A stretch of 64,000 nucleotides of DNA, taken from NCBI RefSeq assembly GCF_027594785.1, contig NZ_CP075584.1, positions 1,116,001 to 1,180,000 of the forward strand, read 5' to 3'. The position numbers and the translations under genes are program-made. How positions within the stretch are numbered: position 1 is the first letter of the stretch; each line of letters opens with the position of its first letter. Shown piece after piece: positions 10,385 to 18,937 of the stretch. This stretch comes from Cryobacterium breve. GTDB taxonomy: Bacteria; Actinomycetota; Actinomycetes; Actinomycetales; Microbacteriaceae. Below the pieces are notes generated by a model, which worked only from the letters and a program-made list of their open reading frames with translations, was not told the origin of the DNA and searched no databases.

Positions 10385-10394
10385 AGTCTAGGCT
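10385..10394. promoter_or_regulatory. Overlapping divergent -10 boxes (AGTCTAGGCT)
   Basis: On the minus strand TAGACT lies exactly 6 nt before the transporter ATG at 10378. On the plus strand TAGGCT lies 7 nt before the ATG at 10402. The two hexamers share their TA. The whole divergent gap is 23 bp, so each -35 region would lie within the other gene. Confidence 0.6.
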
Positions 10395-10401
10395 GGGAGG
10401 C

Positions 10402-11098
10402 ATGCCCGATATCTCGCAGTACCTGCCCTTCAGCCGCAAGCCCCAGGTCGATGACACCGGGACGACCGCCGACTGGAGTGCGGAGATCGCGGCGATCCTG
10501 ACCGGGATCGCCGGCATCCTCGAGACGTTGAGCCCGGACGAATGGGAGTCGCCGAGCCTCTGCGGCGGCTGGCGGGTGCGCGACGCGGCCGGGCATCTGG
10601 TCTGGCGGGTCGGCACCCCGACGCGGGAGCCTGCTCGGCACCGGGTGGACGGCACTGCGGGCTCAGTTTCCGAACCCGAGTGTGAGCCACGCCGTCGACT
10701 CGCTCAGCCGCCGGGCCGCCGAGGCGGAACCGGACGAACTCATCGCGTCGCTCCGCGCCACTGCCGCGGAGTACGCTGCCGGGCGGGTGACCGCCCGAGG
10801 GCGCCACGGGATCACCGAATTGACGGAGGTCGTCGTGCACGGACTCGACCTGGCGTATCCGCTCGGCAAGACCCTGGAGGTCTCGTCGGTCGCGCTCGGC
10901 GCGGTCGCCGTGCGCCAGGCGCTCCTGGCGCCCACTCCGGTCAAGGCGGTCGTGCGCCGCCGCACGCTCGTGGCGACGGATGCCGGCTGGCGCGTCGGCC
11001 GCGGAGCCGTGCTCGACAGCACGGCCGTGAACATCGTTCTCTTCCTCTTCGGCAGGGAGGGCTTCACGCCGACCGGGCCGCCCTCCCCCCGCGGCCTA
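10402..11098 (+). CDS. Maleylpyruvate isomerase (MDMPI/DinB-like) family protein
   Basis: A four-helix DinB/MDMPI-type protein, a fold used by mycothiol- or thiol-dependent enzymes; the specific reaction is unknown. Visible signature: EWESPSLCGGWRVRDAAGHL, where the His is the usual metal ligand, and ITELTEVVVHGLDLAYPLG with the second His. One frameshift at 10627-10634: GAGCCTGC instead of GAGCTGC, separating TPTRE from LLGTGWTALRAQF. The 3' end is uncertain: if the C6 run at 11085-11090 is really C5, the gene ends GPPSPAA with TAA at 11096-11098, overlapping the convergent ribF stop; otherwise the frame runs on. Start at 10402, with TAGGCT 7 nt upstream. Confidence 0.75.
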
Positions 11099-12073
11099 AG
11101 CGCTCGGCAGCGCGCTCGAAGTCCCGTGGGTGGTCGGGTCGGCGAGGAGAACGCGGATCCGGTCGACGTCGTCCCGCATCTGCACGATGAGCGGATCGAT
11201 GCCGGTGAAAGCGACCATGCCGCGGATCCGGTCGACGAAGGACACCTCGACGATGTGACCGTAGAGGTCGAGCTCCCGGTCGAGCACGTAGGCCTCGACC
11301 TGCTTCTGTGCGACCCCGTGGAAGGTCGGGTTGTTGCCGACCGAGATGGCGGCAGGGTAGCGGAACGCGCCATCCGTCAGCCAGCCGGCGTAGACACCGT
11401 CTGCCGGGATGAGTCCTTCGGATTCGGCGGAGAGGTTGGCCGTCGGAAACCCGAGTTCGCGGCCGCGGGCGGCCCCGTGCACGACCTCGCCGCGCACGGT
11501 CGGCGTGTGGCCGAGCAATTCGCCGGCCGCCCGCACGTTCCCGCTCGCGAGCAGTTCCCGGATCCAGGTCGACGAGACCCGGCGCACCCGGTCCGGCTTG
11601 ACGTCCTCGATGAGGTCGACCGCGAAGCCGAAGCGCGTGCCGAGCTCGGTGAGCAGGGCGACGTCACCTGCGCCGTGGGCGCCGAAGCGGAAGTCCCTGC
11701 CGACGAGGACGTGCCGGGCGTTCAGCCCGTTCACGAGTACGGTCTCGACGAAGACCTCGGGCGGCAGGTCTGCGAGGTCCCTGGTGAACTCGAGCACGAG
11801 GGTGGCGTCGACACCGGTCTCGGCGAGCAGCCGGAGCTTCTGCTCCGCGCTGATCAGGAACGGCGGGCACTTCTCGGGGGCGAGCAGGGCGAGCGGATGC
11901 CGGTCGAAGGTCACGACGACCGCAGTGAGCCCCTGTGTTCCGGCGATGGCTTTCAGCCGGTCGATCACGGCCCGGTGGCCGGCGTGGACGCCGTCGAACT
12001 TCCCGATCGTGACGGCCGAGCCGTGGGACCCGGTTTCGAGCGGGAGTGCGCCGATGCCGGAGATGACCTTCAC
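11096..12073 (-). CDS. ribF: Bifunctional riboflavin kinase / FAD synthetase
   Basis: Makes FMN from riboflavin and FAD from FMN. 325 residues, normal length. N-terminal nucleotidyltransferase domain: AVTIGKFDGVHAGHRAVIDR, HVLVGRDFRFGAHGAGDVALL, STWIRELLASGNV. C-terminal flavokinase domain: GRELGFPTANLS, PADGVYAGWL, SVGNNPTFHG and EAYVLDRELDLYGHIVEVSF. The GTG at 12073 overlaps the stop of the membrane-protein gene upstream (GTGA). Last gene of the TetR-truB-ribF string. No FMN riboswitch is visible, as expected inside an operon. Confidence 0.95.
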   Translation of the reverse strand: MKVISGIGALPLETGSHGSAVTIGKFDGVHAGHRAVIDRLKAIAGTQGLTAVVVTFDRHPLALLAPEKCPPFLISAEQKLRLLAETGVDATLVLEFTRDLADLPPEVFVETVLVNGLNARHVLVGRDFRFGAHGAGDVALLTELGTRFGFAVDLIEDVKPDRVRRVSSTWIRELLASGNVRAAGELLGHTPTVRGEVVHGAARGRELGFPTANLSAESEGLIPADGVYAGWLTDGAFRYPAAISVGNNPTFHGVAQKQVEAYVLDRELDLYGHIVEVSFVDRIRGMVAFTGIDPLIVQMRDDVDRIRVLLADPTTHGTSSALPSA

Positions 12074-12523
12074 GAGCGGGCCTTCTTCCCGTCCGGGCGG
12101 TGTCGGGCGAGCCAGATCATCCCGAGGATCGGCAGCACGAGCGGAATGAAGAGATAACCGCTGCCGAACACCGACCAGACCGAGTCGTGCGGGAAGAGGG
12201 CGGGGTCGAGGATGCTCAGGGCGCCGACGACGAGCACGCCGAGCAGGCTCGAAGGAGATGGTCGCCCACGCGACGCGGTACCAGCGTCCACTGCTGCGCA
12301 CGAGCGCGATCGTCGCGACGATGTACACGACCGCGGACAGCGCGGACAGCGAGTACGCGAGCGGCGCCTGGTCGAATTTGGAGGCGATCTGCACAAACGA
12401 CCGGCCGGTGGCGGCGAGCGCGAGCAGCCCGTATACGGCGATCAGCAGGCGGCCGACGCCGGTGACCCTGCGCTTCTGCGGTCCATCGACGACGTTCTCG
12501 GCTGCGCTCTGTGGTCCGGTCAT
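12070..12523 (-). CDS. Small multi-pass membrane protein, function unknown
   Basis: About 150 residues with four hydrophobic segments (LLIAVYGLLALAATGRSFV, YSLSALSAVVYIVATIAL, ELLGVLVVGALSILDPALF, YLFIPLVLPILGMIWLA) and a basic C-terminus (RHRPDGKKARS). No function recognised; such proteins are common beside ribF/truB in this family. One frameshift at 12243-12250: GCAGGCTC instead of GCAGCTC splits WATISFE from LLGVLVVGAL. The start ATG at 12523 lies 37 bp beyond the previous gene and the stop overlaps ribF. Confidence 0.75.
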
Positions 12524-12560
12524 GGCCTGATAATTATCGCAGCAAGTTGGGCCGTGACTC

Positions 12561-12929
12561 TCACAGGCCCTGCACTGTCCAGATCTGGAACATCCGGTAG
12601 ACCATGACGGCGATCGCGAGGCACGCGCCGCCCAGGATGACCGTGCTCCAGCGGCTGCGCTCGATAAGCGCCCAGCCCGCGGCGGCGACCGGAACGATCA
12701 GTGCGCTCACAAGGTAGGTGTAGAACTCGAGCAGGCTGCCGCTGGCGGTGTTCCCGGCGAACGGCGCCGCGATCGAAACGACGAGCTGCCCGACGAGGAG
12801 CAGTTCGACGAGTGCCGTCGCGCCCATCGTGAGGTCGTTGGGCACCCGGCCGAGCAACCCGAGCGCCAGGCAGAGCAGGCCGGCGAGCACGGCGACGCCG
12901 ACCTGGAGCCAGGTGAACCACTCGATCAC
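12561..12929 (-). CDS. Small membrane protein, function unknown
   Basis: A 122-residue protein with four predicted helices ([77 protein letters not shown]). Starts with GTG at 12929, overlapping the truB stop (GTGA). No known function. Translational coupling to truB and the second membrane protein downstream suggest co-expression only. Confidence 0.75.
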   Translation of the reverse strand: MIEWFTWLQVGVAVLAGLLCLALGLLGRVPNDLTMGATALVELLLVGQLVVSIAAPFAGNTASGSLLEFYTYLVSALIVPVAAAGWALIERSRWSTVILGGACLAIAVMVYRMFQIWTVQGL

Positions 12930-13946
12930 GAGGGATCCCCCGCCGCGGCCTCGTCGGGCGGGAAGTTGATCACGGTGCGGGCCTGCGTGCCCCGGAGTTC
13001 GACGAGCCCGACGAGCCGGCCGCCGGGCGCGATCGCGGCAAGCGGGGAGCCGGTCCCTGCGGCCCCGGCGCCTGCGGCCCCGGTGACGTCGATCTCGGTC
13101 GTGACGTCGATGCGTTTGCCGTGCCCGAGGTCGATGGCCTGTTGCTCGGTAAGGTCGAGGCGACCGAGCACGTGCGTTGCGGCATCCGCTGGCTTGATGA
13201 GACCGGCGGCGACGACGAGCTCCGCGAGGGGCTGGGCATTCTCGATCCGGAACGGTCCGATGCGGGTGCGGCGGAGCGCGGTCAGGTGTCCCCCGACGCC
13301 GAGCCCCGCGCCGAGGTCGCGGGCGAGGGCACGGATGTAAGTCCCAGAGGAGCACTCGACGCGAACCTCGAGGTCGAGGAAGCCGTCGACCGCGGTGCTC
13401 GAGAGCAGTTCAGAAGGCCGCGATGGTGACCGGCCGGGCAGGCAGCTGCACGTCCTCCCCGTCGCGGACGCGGGCATAGGCGCGCTTGCCGTCGACCTTG
13501 ATCGCGCTCACCGCGCTCGGCTGCTGGCTGATCGCACCGGTCAAAAGCCGGATTCCCGCCGCCACGGACGCCGGCTCGATGAGTGCGACGGATGCCTCCG
13601 GCGCGCGGGAGAGTTCCTCGCCTTCCGCGTCGTCCGTGGTCGTGGCCGCGCCGAGCCGGATCGTGGCCAGGTACTCCTTGTCGAGGCCGACGATGAAGGT
13701 GAGCAGCCGGGTCGAGCTGTTGATGCCGAGGATCAGCAGGCCGGTGGCCATCGGGTCGAGGGTGCCGGCGTGGCCGACCTTGCGGGTGCCCGCAAGGCGT
13801 CGGGTGCGGGCGACGGCGTCGTGGCTGGTCCAGCCCTGGGGCTTGTCGACGAGGAGCAGGCCGCTCGCGGTGGAATGCACTCGGGCGCTGTTCCGGGACG
13901 AGGTCTCGTCGTTGGGTTCGGTCTCGCGTTCGATGTCTGCACTCAT
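12926..13946 (-). CDS. truB: tRNA pseudouridine(55) synthase
   Basis: Converts U55 of tRNAs to pseudouridine. Motifs: [38 protein letters not shown] with the catalytic Asp, [18 protein letters not shown], and [19 protein letters not shown]. About 339 residues with a longer C-terminal region than E. coli TruB. One frameshift at about 13412: TTCTGAACTG in the coding strand where TTCGAACTG is required, introducing a stop just after RPVTIAAF. The ATG at 13946 overlaps the stop of the TetR gene upstream (ATGA), which ties a housekeeping enzyme to a regulator's transcript. Confidence 0.93.
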
Positions 13947-14599
13947 GAGTGTGTCCACTTCGCTCCCGACGCGTCGAGCACGACGTCGAGCTTGCCCCGG
14001 AACGCGCACCGCATCAGTTCCTCGGCGGCCTCGTCGTCCTCGAAGATGTCCGGGAGCCGGATCGCGAGCAGGGTGTTGAAGAGCATGCCGTTCGCGAGGA
14101 AATCGCGGATGGTCTCCGGAGTGAACCCGGCTTCGTCGCGCAGCATCCGGTAGATCTGCAGGAACCCCTCCCTGGCCTTGGCGCCGATCACCGGGTCGTG
14201 CCCTGTGATGAAGGCCTGCATGAGCGAGAGCAGGATTCCTCGATCGTCGATCAGGTCGACGTAGCCGGCGCCGAGGCGGGAGACGAGCGAATCGGCATCG
14301 TCATCGCCGGCCGGCCGGGGCTCGGCAAGGATCTCGCGGAAGGTCGTCATGAGCTTGTCGAGGGCGCGGGCGACGACCTCGAGGAAGAGATTCTCCTTGG
14401 TGCCGAACATTCGCACGACGTACGGCTGGCTGATACCGGCGGCCTGAGCGACCTGGTCGGTCGTCGCACCCGAGTAGCCCCGCTCTCCGAAGACACGGCT
14501 CGCCGCGGCCAGGATCTGTTCCCTGCGCAAGGCCGCGGGGATTCGTTCGGTGGTCGTTTCTTTGGCTGCCGTACCGGATTCTTCACTCACTCTTGACAT
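13943..14599 (-). CDS. TetR family transcriptional regulator
   Basis: 218 residues. N-terminal TetR helix-turn-helix: REQILAAASRVFGERGYSGA, then TTDQVAQAAGISQPYVVRMF. The C-terminal domain is of the type seen in efflux-pump repressors. Divergent from the DHA2-type MFS efflux gene with an 85-bp AT-richer spacer containing a perfect 8-bp inverted repeat, so it most likely represses that transporter and itself. The start codon ATG at 14599 is preceded by GGATACC, mirrored by GGATACC before the MFS start. Confidence 0.88.
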   Translation of the reverse strand: MSRVSEESGTAAKETTTERIPAALRREQILAAASRVFGERGYSGATTDQVAQAAGISQPYVVRMFGTKENLFLEVVARALDKLMTTFREILAEPRPAGDDDADSLVSRLGAGYVDLIDDRGILLSLMQAFITGHDPVIGAKAREGFLQIYRMLRDEAGFTPETIRDFLANGMLFNTLLAIRLPDIFEDDEAAEELMRCAFRGKLDVVLDASGAKWTHS

Positions 14600-14627
14600 G
14601 GTATCCGCGAATAACTATCGTGTCATT

Positions 14628-14647
14628 TTGTAATCATCCGATTACAA
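14628..14647. promoter_or_regulatory. Candidate TetR operator
   Basis: Perfect inverted repeat TTGTAATC-ATCC-GATTACAA in the centre of the divergent spacer between the TetR and MFS genes. It is AT-rich against a GC-rich background. A second symmetric pair, GGTATCC at 14600-14606 and GGATACC at 14676-14682, flanks it and abuts both start codons. Confidence 0.6.
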
Positions 14648-14684
14648 CATTCCGGTCCGTCGTTCCCCCTCGATTGGATACCAC

Positions 14685-16130
14685 GTGTCCCTCCCCCTCA
14701 CGCGTCGCGTCCCGATCTGGCTCGCCATCGTCGCGTCCTCGCTCCCCATGTTCATGGCCACCCTCGACAACCTCGTGGTGACCGGCGCCCTGCCGGTGAT
14801 CAATCGCGACCTCGGCGCGTCCATCGAGGAGCCTGCAGTGGGTGATCAATGCCTACTCCCTGAGCTTCGCGACCTTCATGCTGATGGCCGTCGCGATCGG
14901 CGACCGCTTCGGCCGCCGTACGGTCTTCCTCGCCGGGATCGCGATCTTCACGGTCGCCTCCGCGCTCGCGGGCCTCTCGACCGAGCCCTGGCAGGCTCAT
15001 CGCCGCGCGGGCGGTCCAGGGCGTCGGGGCGGCCGCCCTGATGCCGTTGTCGCTCACTCTCCTCGTCGGCTCGGTCAGCGAGAAGCGCCGCCCGGCCGCC
15101 ATCGGCATCTGGGGCGGAATCTCCGGCCTCGGCGTCGCACTCGGACCGCTCATCGGCGGCGCCGTCGTCGAAGGCTGGAACTGGCAGGCCATCTTCTGGC
15201 TGAACGTCCCGCTCGGCGTGGTCTCGATCCCGCTCGCCCTCGTCGCCCTGCCCAACAGCTTCGGCGCCAGGGTCCGGGCGGATGTCGTGGGTCTCGTCCT
15301 CGCCGGAGTCGGCGTCTTCGGTCTCGTCTACGGCATCGTTCGCGGCAACGACGCGGGCTGGACCAGCCTCGAGGTCCTCGGAGGCTCTTGCGGGCGGCGC
15401 GATCCTGCTGGCCGCCTTCATTGCCTGGGAGGCCAGGACGTCCGACCCTCTGCTGCCGCTCCGCCTGTTCCGGGACCGCAGCTTCACGGTCGCCAACCTC
15501 GTCGGCCTCACGTTCAGTTTCGGCATCTTCGGGTCGATCTTCATCCTGATCCAGTTCCTGCAGATCGTGCAGGGGCACACCCCGCTCGAGGCCGGGCTGA
15601 TGACGATGCCCTGGACGCTCGCGCCCATGGTGATCGCCCCGCTGACCGGTTTGCTGAGCCCACGAACGGGCACCCGGCTGCCGATCGTGCTCGGCCTCTC
15701 CTTCCTCGCGATCGCGATGGGTTGGCTCGCGGTGAGAATGAGCGCGACGGTTGCATACATCGACCTCGTTCCCGCATTCCTCCTCGCCGGGATCGGGATG
15801 GGACTCGTGTTCGCGCCGAGCTCGACGGCGGTGCTTGCGAACATGGTCCCGAACGACCACGCGAAGGCCACGGGGACCAACTCGACCCTGCGCGAGATCG
15901 GCGTGGCGCTCGGCGTCGCCGTCCTCACCGCCGTCTTCACCGGCGCCGGCGGAGAGCTGACCCCGACCGGCTATGTGGATGCGGCGGTCCCGGCGATCGT
16001 CGTCGGCGCATCCGTGCTCGCCCTCGCCGCCGTGATCGGGCTCGCCCTGCCGCACGGTCGCCGGGCGCCCGCCGCGACTCCCGCCCCTGCGACCCCTGCG
16101 ACCCCTGCGCCCGCCACTCTCTCCGTCTGA
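14685..16130 (+). CDS. DHA2-type MFS multidrug efflux transporter
   Basis: A 14-helix drug:H+ antiporter-type MFS protein of about 480 residues (PMFMATLDNLVVTGALPVI in helix 1, then ELQWVINAYSLSFATFMLMA; the motif-A region is GDRFGRRTVFLAG; ISGLGVALGPLIGGAVVEGW follows). It probably exports toxic compounds under control of the divergent TetR. Three frameshifts, all of one kind: GAGCCTGC at 14829-14836, GCAGGCTC at 14991-14998 and GAGGCTC at 15381-15387, each an extra base inside AGCT; removing them restores one frame from GTG 14685 to TGA 16130. The Ala/Thr/Pro tail (PATPATPAPATLSV) is low complexity. Confidence 0.86.
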
Positions 16131-16144
16131 CGGTACCGGCAGCT

Positions 16145-16207
16145 CGCGAGAGTACACTTTTGGCCCTTTAAGAACGCGTTTTAAAGGGCCAAAAGTCCGC
16201 TCTCGCG
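16145..16207. terminator. Long-arm hairpin after the MFS efflux gene
   Basis: 27-nt arms (16145-16171 and 16181-16207) with two mismatches and one G-U pair, and a 9-nt loop containing AACGCGTT. The core CTTTTGGCCCTTTAA/TTAAAGGGCCAAAAG is unusually A/T-rich. It begins 15 bp after the MFS stop and ends 22 bp before panE, so it probably separates the two transcripts. Confidence 0.8.
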
Positions 16208-16217
16208 GGGGGGGATC

Positions 16218-16223
16218 TAGGCT
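16218..16223 (+). promoter_or_regulatory. -10 box for a leaderless panE transcript
   Basis: TAGGCT followed by exactly 6 nt (GGGGGG) and then the ATG at 16230. Confidence 0.55.
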
Positions 16224-16229
16224 GGGGGG

Positions 16230-17237
16230 ATGCGAATTGCTGTGATCGGTGCGGGTGCCCTCGGCGGAACGTTCGCCGCGCTGCTGGAGAAGGCCGGGCA
16301 TACCGTGACGGTGACGGCGCGGGGGAAGGCGCTCGCGGTCATCCGCTCGGAGGGCATTCACCTGACCGGCGGCTTCGGCGACGAGACCGCCCGGCCGGCG
16401 GCGGTCGAGCTGCTCACCGAGACGCCAGAGCTCACGCTTGTCTGCACCAAGGCCCAGGATGCCGCCGCGGCGATCACCGCGAACGCGGCGTTCCTCGACG
16501 GCTCGCCGGTGATCGTCGTGCAGAACGGGCTCGACGGTGTCGCGACGGCGCGACGGATCCTGCCGAACTCCGACTGTTTCGGGGCGCTGTCGATCATCGC
16601 CACGAACTATGCTGCGCCGGGACTCGTGACCGTGACGACGCCGGCACCCACCTACATCGGGCACGATAGCGGCGACATCGATGCGGGAACGCTCGCCTGG
16701 CAGGGTGTGCTCGACGCGGCGTTCCCGACCATCGCGACCTCGAACTTCGTCGGCGCCCAGTGGACGAAGCTCGTGGTCAACATGCTCAACGCGCTCCCGG
16801 CCGTGACCGGGCTGAGCGTTCAGGAGGTCGTCGACGACGCGGGACTCCGCAGGGTCCTGACCGCGAGCATGCGGGAGACCGTGAGGGTGGGCGTCGCCCG
16901 CGGGGTGCGCTTCGGGGCATTGCAGGGACTCGGCGACCGCCGGTTGCGCGGGTTCGCCGGGCTGCCACTCTCGATCGGTCAACTGCTGCCCCGCCTGATG
17001 CGGGCGCGGATGGGCGACGTGCCCAATCTCGGTTCCACCCTGCAGAGCCTGCGCCGTGGCCAGCTCACCGAGATCGACCACCTCAACGGGGTCGTCGTGC
17101 GGGAGGCGGCTGCCGCGGGCGTCGACGCGCCCGTCAACACCCTGCTCACCGCCCTCGTTCATGAGGTCGAGGCCACAGGACACCCGCTCACACGAGCCGA
17201 GGTGCTCGTGCGCTTCGCCCCGCTCCGACTGCGCTAG
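16230..17237 (+). CDS. panE: 2-dehydropantoate 2-reductase (ketopantoate reductase family)
   Basis: NADPH-dependent reduction of ketopantoate to pantoate in coenzyme A synthesis. 335 residues. Rossmann glycine motif at the N-terminus (MRIAVIGAGALGGTFAALLE), VIVVQNGLDG in the middle, and the catalytic lysine region QWTKLVVNMLNALPAVTG. The C-terminal domain has EIDHLNGVVVREAAAAGVDA. Paralogues of this family can reduce other 2-oxoacids, so the symbol is probable rather than certain. No SD of its own: the start is read from TAGGCT plus 6 nt. Convergent with the next gene, 16 bp between stops. Confidence 0.85.
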   Translation: MRIAVIGAGALGGTFAALLEKAGHTVTVTARGKALAVIRSEGIHLTGGFGDETARPAAVELLTETPELTLVCTKAQDAAAAITANAAFLDGSPVIVVQNGLDGVATARRILPNSDCFGALSIIATNYAAPGLVTVTTPAPTYIGHDSGDIDAGTLAWQGVLDAAFPTIATSNFVGAQWTKLVVNMLNALPAVTGLSVQEVVDDAGLRRVLTASMRETVRVGVARGVRFGALQGLGDRRLRGFAGLPLSIGQLLPRLMRARMGDVPNLGSTLQSLRRGQLTEIDHLNGVVVREAAAAGVDAPVNTLLTALVHEVEATGHPLTRAEVLVRFAPLRLR

Positions 17238-17253
17238 GCCGCGCGGCTCCGGC

Positions 17254-17919
17254 TCAGCAGCTGTCGAAGAAGAGGCGGCGCGGATCCGCCGGATTGGCGA
17301 GGTCGACGACGGCGGTCGCCCAGGACCTGGGCCGGACCTCCGCGCGGTAGAGCCGGTCGGCCAGCGCCTGGTCGTCGGGAACCGGGGAAGCACCCAGCGC
17401 AGGGTCGGTCGTGGTGTCCGCGGCATCACCGAGTTCCCCGGAGGGCTTCAGCTCGGCGGCGAGGTCGATGAAGGCGCCGGTGGTCGCGGCATCCGCTGCG
17501 TACTCGGTCAGCACGCTGAACGACCAGCCGTCGCGGAGCTCTTTCCTGAGCAGGAAGTCACCGTCGAAGATCAGGGTGTCGTCCGCAGGCCCCGTCGTGC
17601 CGCCGGCGAGCCGGAACGGGACCAGGAGCGCCCTGCGAAGCAGGTCGAAGTCGTCGCGGTGGCGGAACAGCCGCTCCGGTGAGGCGGGTCCGAAGGCCGC
17701 CTGCTCCTCGGCGGAGCGCTCGAAGTCCGCGAGCGAGGCACGGGAGACTGCGTGCCCGGTCTCGGCGAAGGCCGCGGCGAGGTCGTCGGCGAATGCCGCA
17801 CGCGCCACGGGGTCCGTTCCGTCGATCGCGACCATTGTGCGACCTCTGCTGTAGAAGCCGAGGATCTCGGTGGTGAGGTCGCGGAGGAAGTCGAGGCGTG
17901 GTGTTGAATCAAGCGTCAT
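17254..17919 (-). CDS. Uridine-kinase-like P-loop-fold protein with a degenerate P-loop
   Basis: 221 residues with the layout of actinobacterial uridine-kinase-like proteins: LRDLTTEILGFYSRGRTMVA, a short strand leading to IDGTDPVARAAFADDLAAAF, RHRDDFDLLRRALLVPF, and DDTLIFDGDFLLRKELRDGW. In intact relatives the first loop reads roughly GxxGxGKS/T; here no GK[ST] is present, so ATP binding in the normal way looks impossible. No frameshift accounts for it. Possibly a pseudo-kinase or a different activity. ATG at 17919 with TAGGCT 6 nt upstream; divergent from mutY with only 22 bp between starts. Confidence 0.65.
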   Translation of the reverse strand: MTLDSTPRLDFLRDLTTEILGFYSRGRTMVAIDGTDPVARAAFADDLAAAFAETGHAVSRASLADFERSAEEQAAFGPASPERLFRHRDDFDLLRRALLVPFRLAGGTTGPADDTLIFDGDFLLRKELRDGWSFSVLTEYAADAATTGAFIDLAAELKPSGELGDAADTTTDPALGASPVPDDQALADRLYRAEVRPRSWATAVVDLANPADPRRLFFDSC

Positions 17920-17925
17920 GATTCG

Positions 17926-17935
17926 AGCCTAGGTT
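17926..17935. promoter_or_regulatory. Overlapping divergent -10 boxes (AGCCTAGGTT)
   Basis: Minus-strand TAGGCT lies 6 nt before the ATG at 17919; plus-strand TAGGTT lies 6 nt before the GTG at 17942. They share the central TA. Both transcripts would be leaderless and could not be initiated at the same time from one molecule. Confidence 0.65.
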
Positions 17936-17941
17936 AGTGGG

Positions 17942-18929
17942 GTGAACGCAACCGTCATCGCGCCCATCGAATCCGAGGGAGGGCCGGCCAGCAGGCCGGA
18001 ACTCGAGTCCGGAGCCGACCTCGGAACCGGAGCCGCACCCGAGGTCGCGCCCGCCGGCGAAATCGCCGGCCTCGTCAATGCCTGGTTCGGCATGCATGCC
18101 AGGGACCTGCCGTGGCGCCGCGACGGGTTCGGCGCCTGGGGCGTGCTCGTGAGCGAGTTCATGCTGCAGCAGACGCCGGTGAACCGGGTGATCCCACACC
18201 TTGAGGCGTGGCTCGCGCGCTGGCCGACCCCGGCTGACCTCGCCGCCGTTCCACCGGGCGAGGCCGTACGGGCGTGGGCGACGCTCGGCTACCCGCGGCG
18301 CGCGCTCTGGCTGCACGCCGCGGCCGTCGAGATCACCGAGAACCACGGCGGGGTGGTGCCGCAGGACGTCGATGTGCTCCTCACGCTGACGGGGATCGGT
18401 GACTACACAGCTCGGGCGGTCGCCGCCTTCGCCTACGGCCACCGGCATCCGGTCGTCGACACGAACACCCGCAGGGTCATCGCCCGGTGCGTCGCGGGCC
18501 AGGCCGAACCCGCGCCGCCGAGCCGCACCCGCGACCTCGCGGCCATGAGCGCACTCCTTCCGGCGGATGTCCGCGCCGCGGCCGTCTTCAACGCCGGCGC
18601 CATGGGAGCTGGGCGCGCTCGTCTGCACGTCAGCACGTCCGCGCTGCGCCGAGTGCCCGCTCGCCGCGCTGTGCGCCTGGCGCGCCGCCGGCTATCCCGA
18701 ATACCAGGGCGCGAAGAAGGCCGTGCAGAAGAAGTTCGCCGGCAGCGACCGGCAGGTTCGCGGCCTGATTCTCGCGGAGTTGCGCTCGACGAGGCACCCG
18801 GTGACGGAGGCAGAGATCGCGACGCTCTGGCCGGACGCCGCCCAGCTCGGTCGGGCGCTGTCCGGTCTCCTGGACGACGGCCTCGCCGTGCGCGTCGCAG
18901 CAGGCTCATACTCGCTCCCGCACGAGTAG
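17942..18929 (+). CDS. mutY: A/G-specific adenine glycosylase
   Basis: Removes adenine mispaired with 8-oxoguanine. Helix-hairpin-helix region LLTLTGIGDYTARAVAAFAYG followed by the catalytic Asp in HPVVDTNTRRV; EFMLQQTPVNRV near the N-terminus; the 4Fe-4S ligands lie in CTSARPRCAECPLAALC. About 328 residues, with an N-terminal extension of some 40 residues and without an obvious C-terminal MutT-like domain. One frameshift near 18605: ATGGGAGCTG where ATGGAGCTG gives AGAMELGALVC. GTG start at 17942 with TAGGTT 6 nt upstream; no SD. Confidence 0.92.
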
Positions 18930-18937
18930 GCGCGACC

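Noticed and set aside
12060..12080. FMN riboswitch before ribF
   Set aside because: ribF starts inside the upstream coding region (GTGA overlap), leaving no leader for an aptamer.
13941..14599. Plus-strand frame antisense to the TetR gene (13949-14596)
   Set aside because: No recognisable domain; the minus strand has a clear TetR helix-turn-helix.
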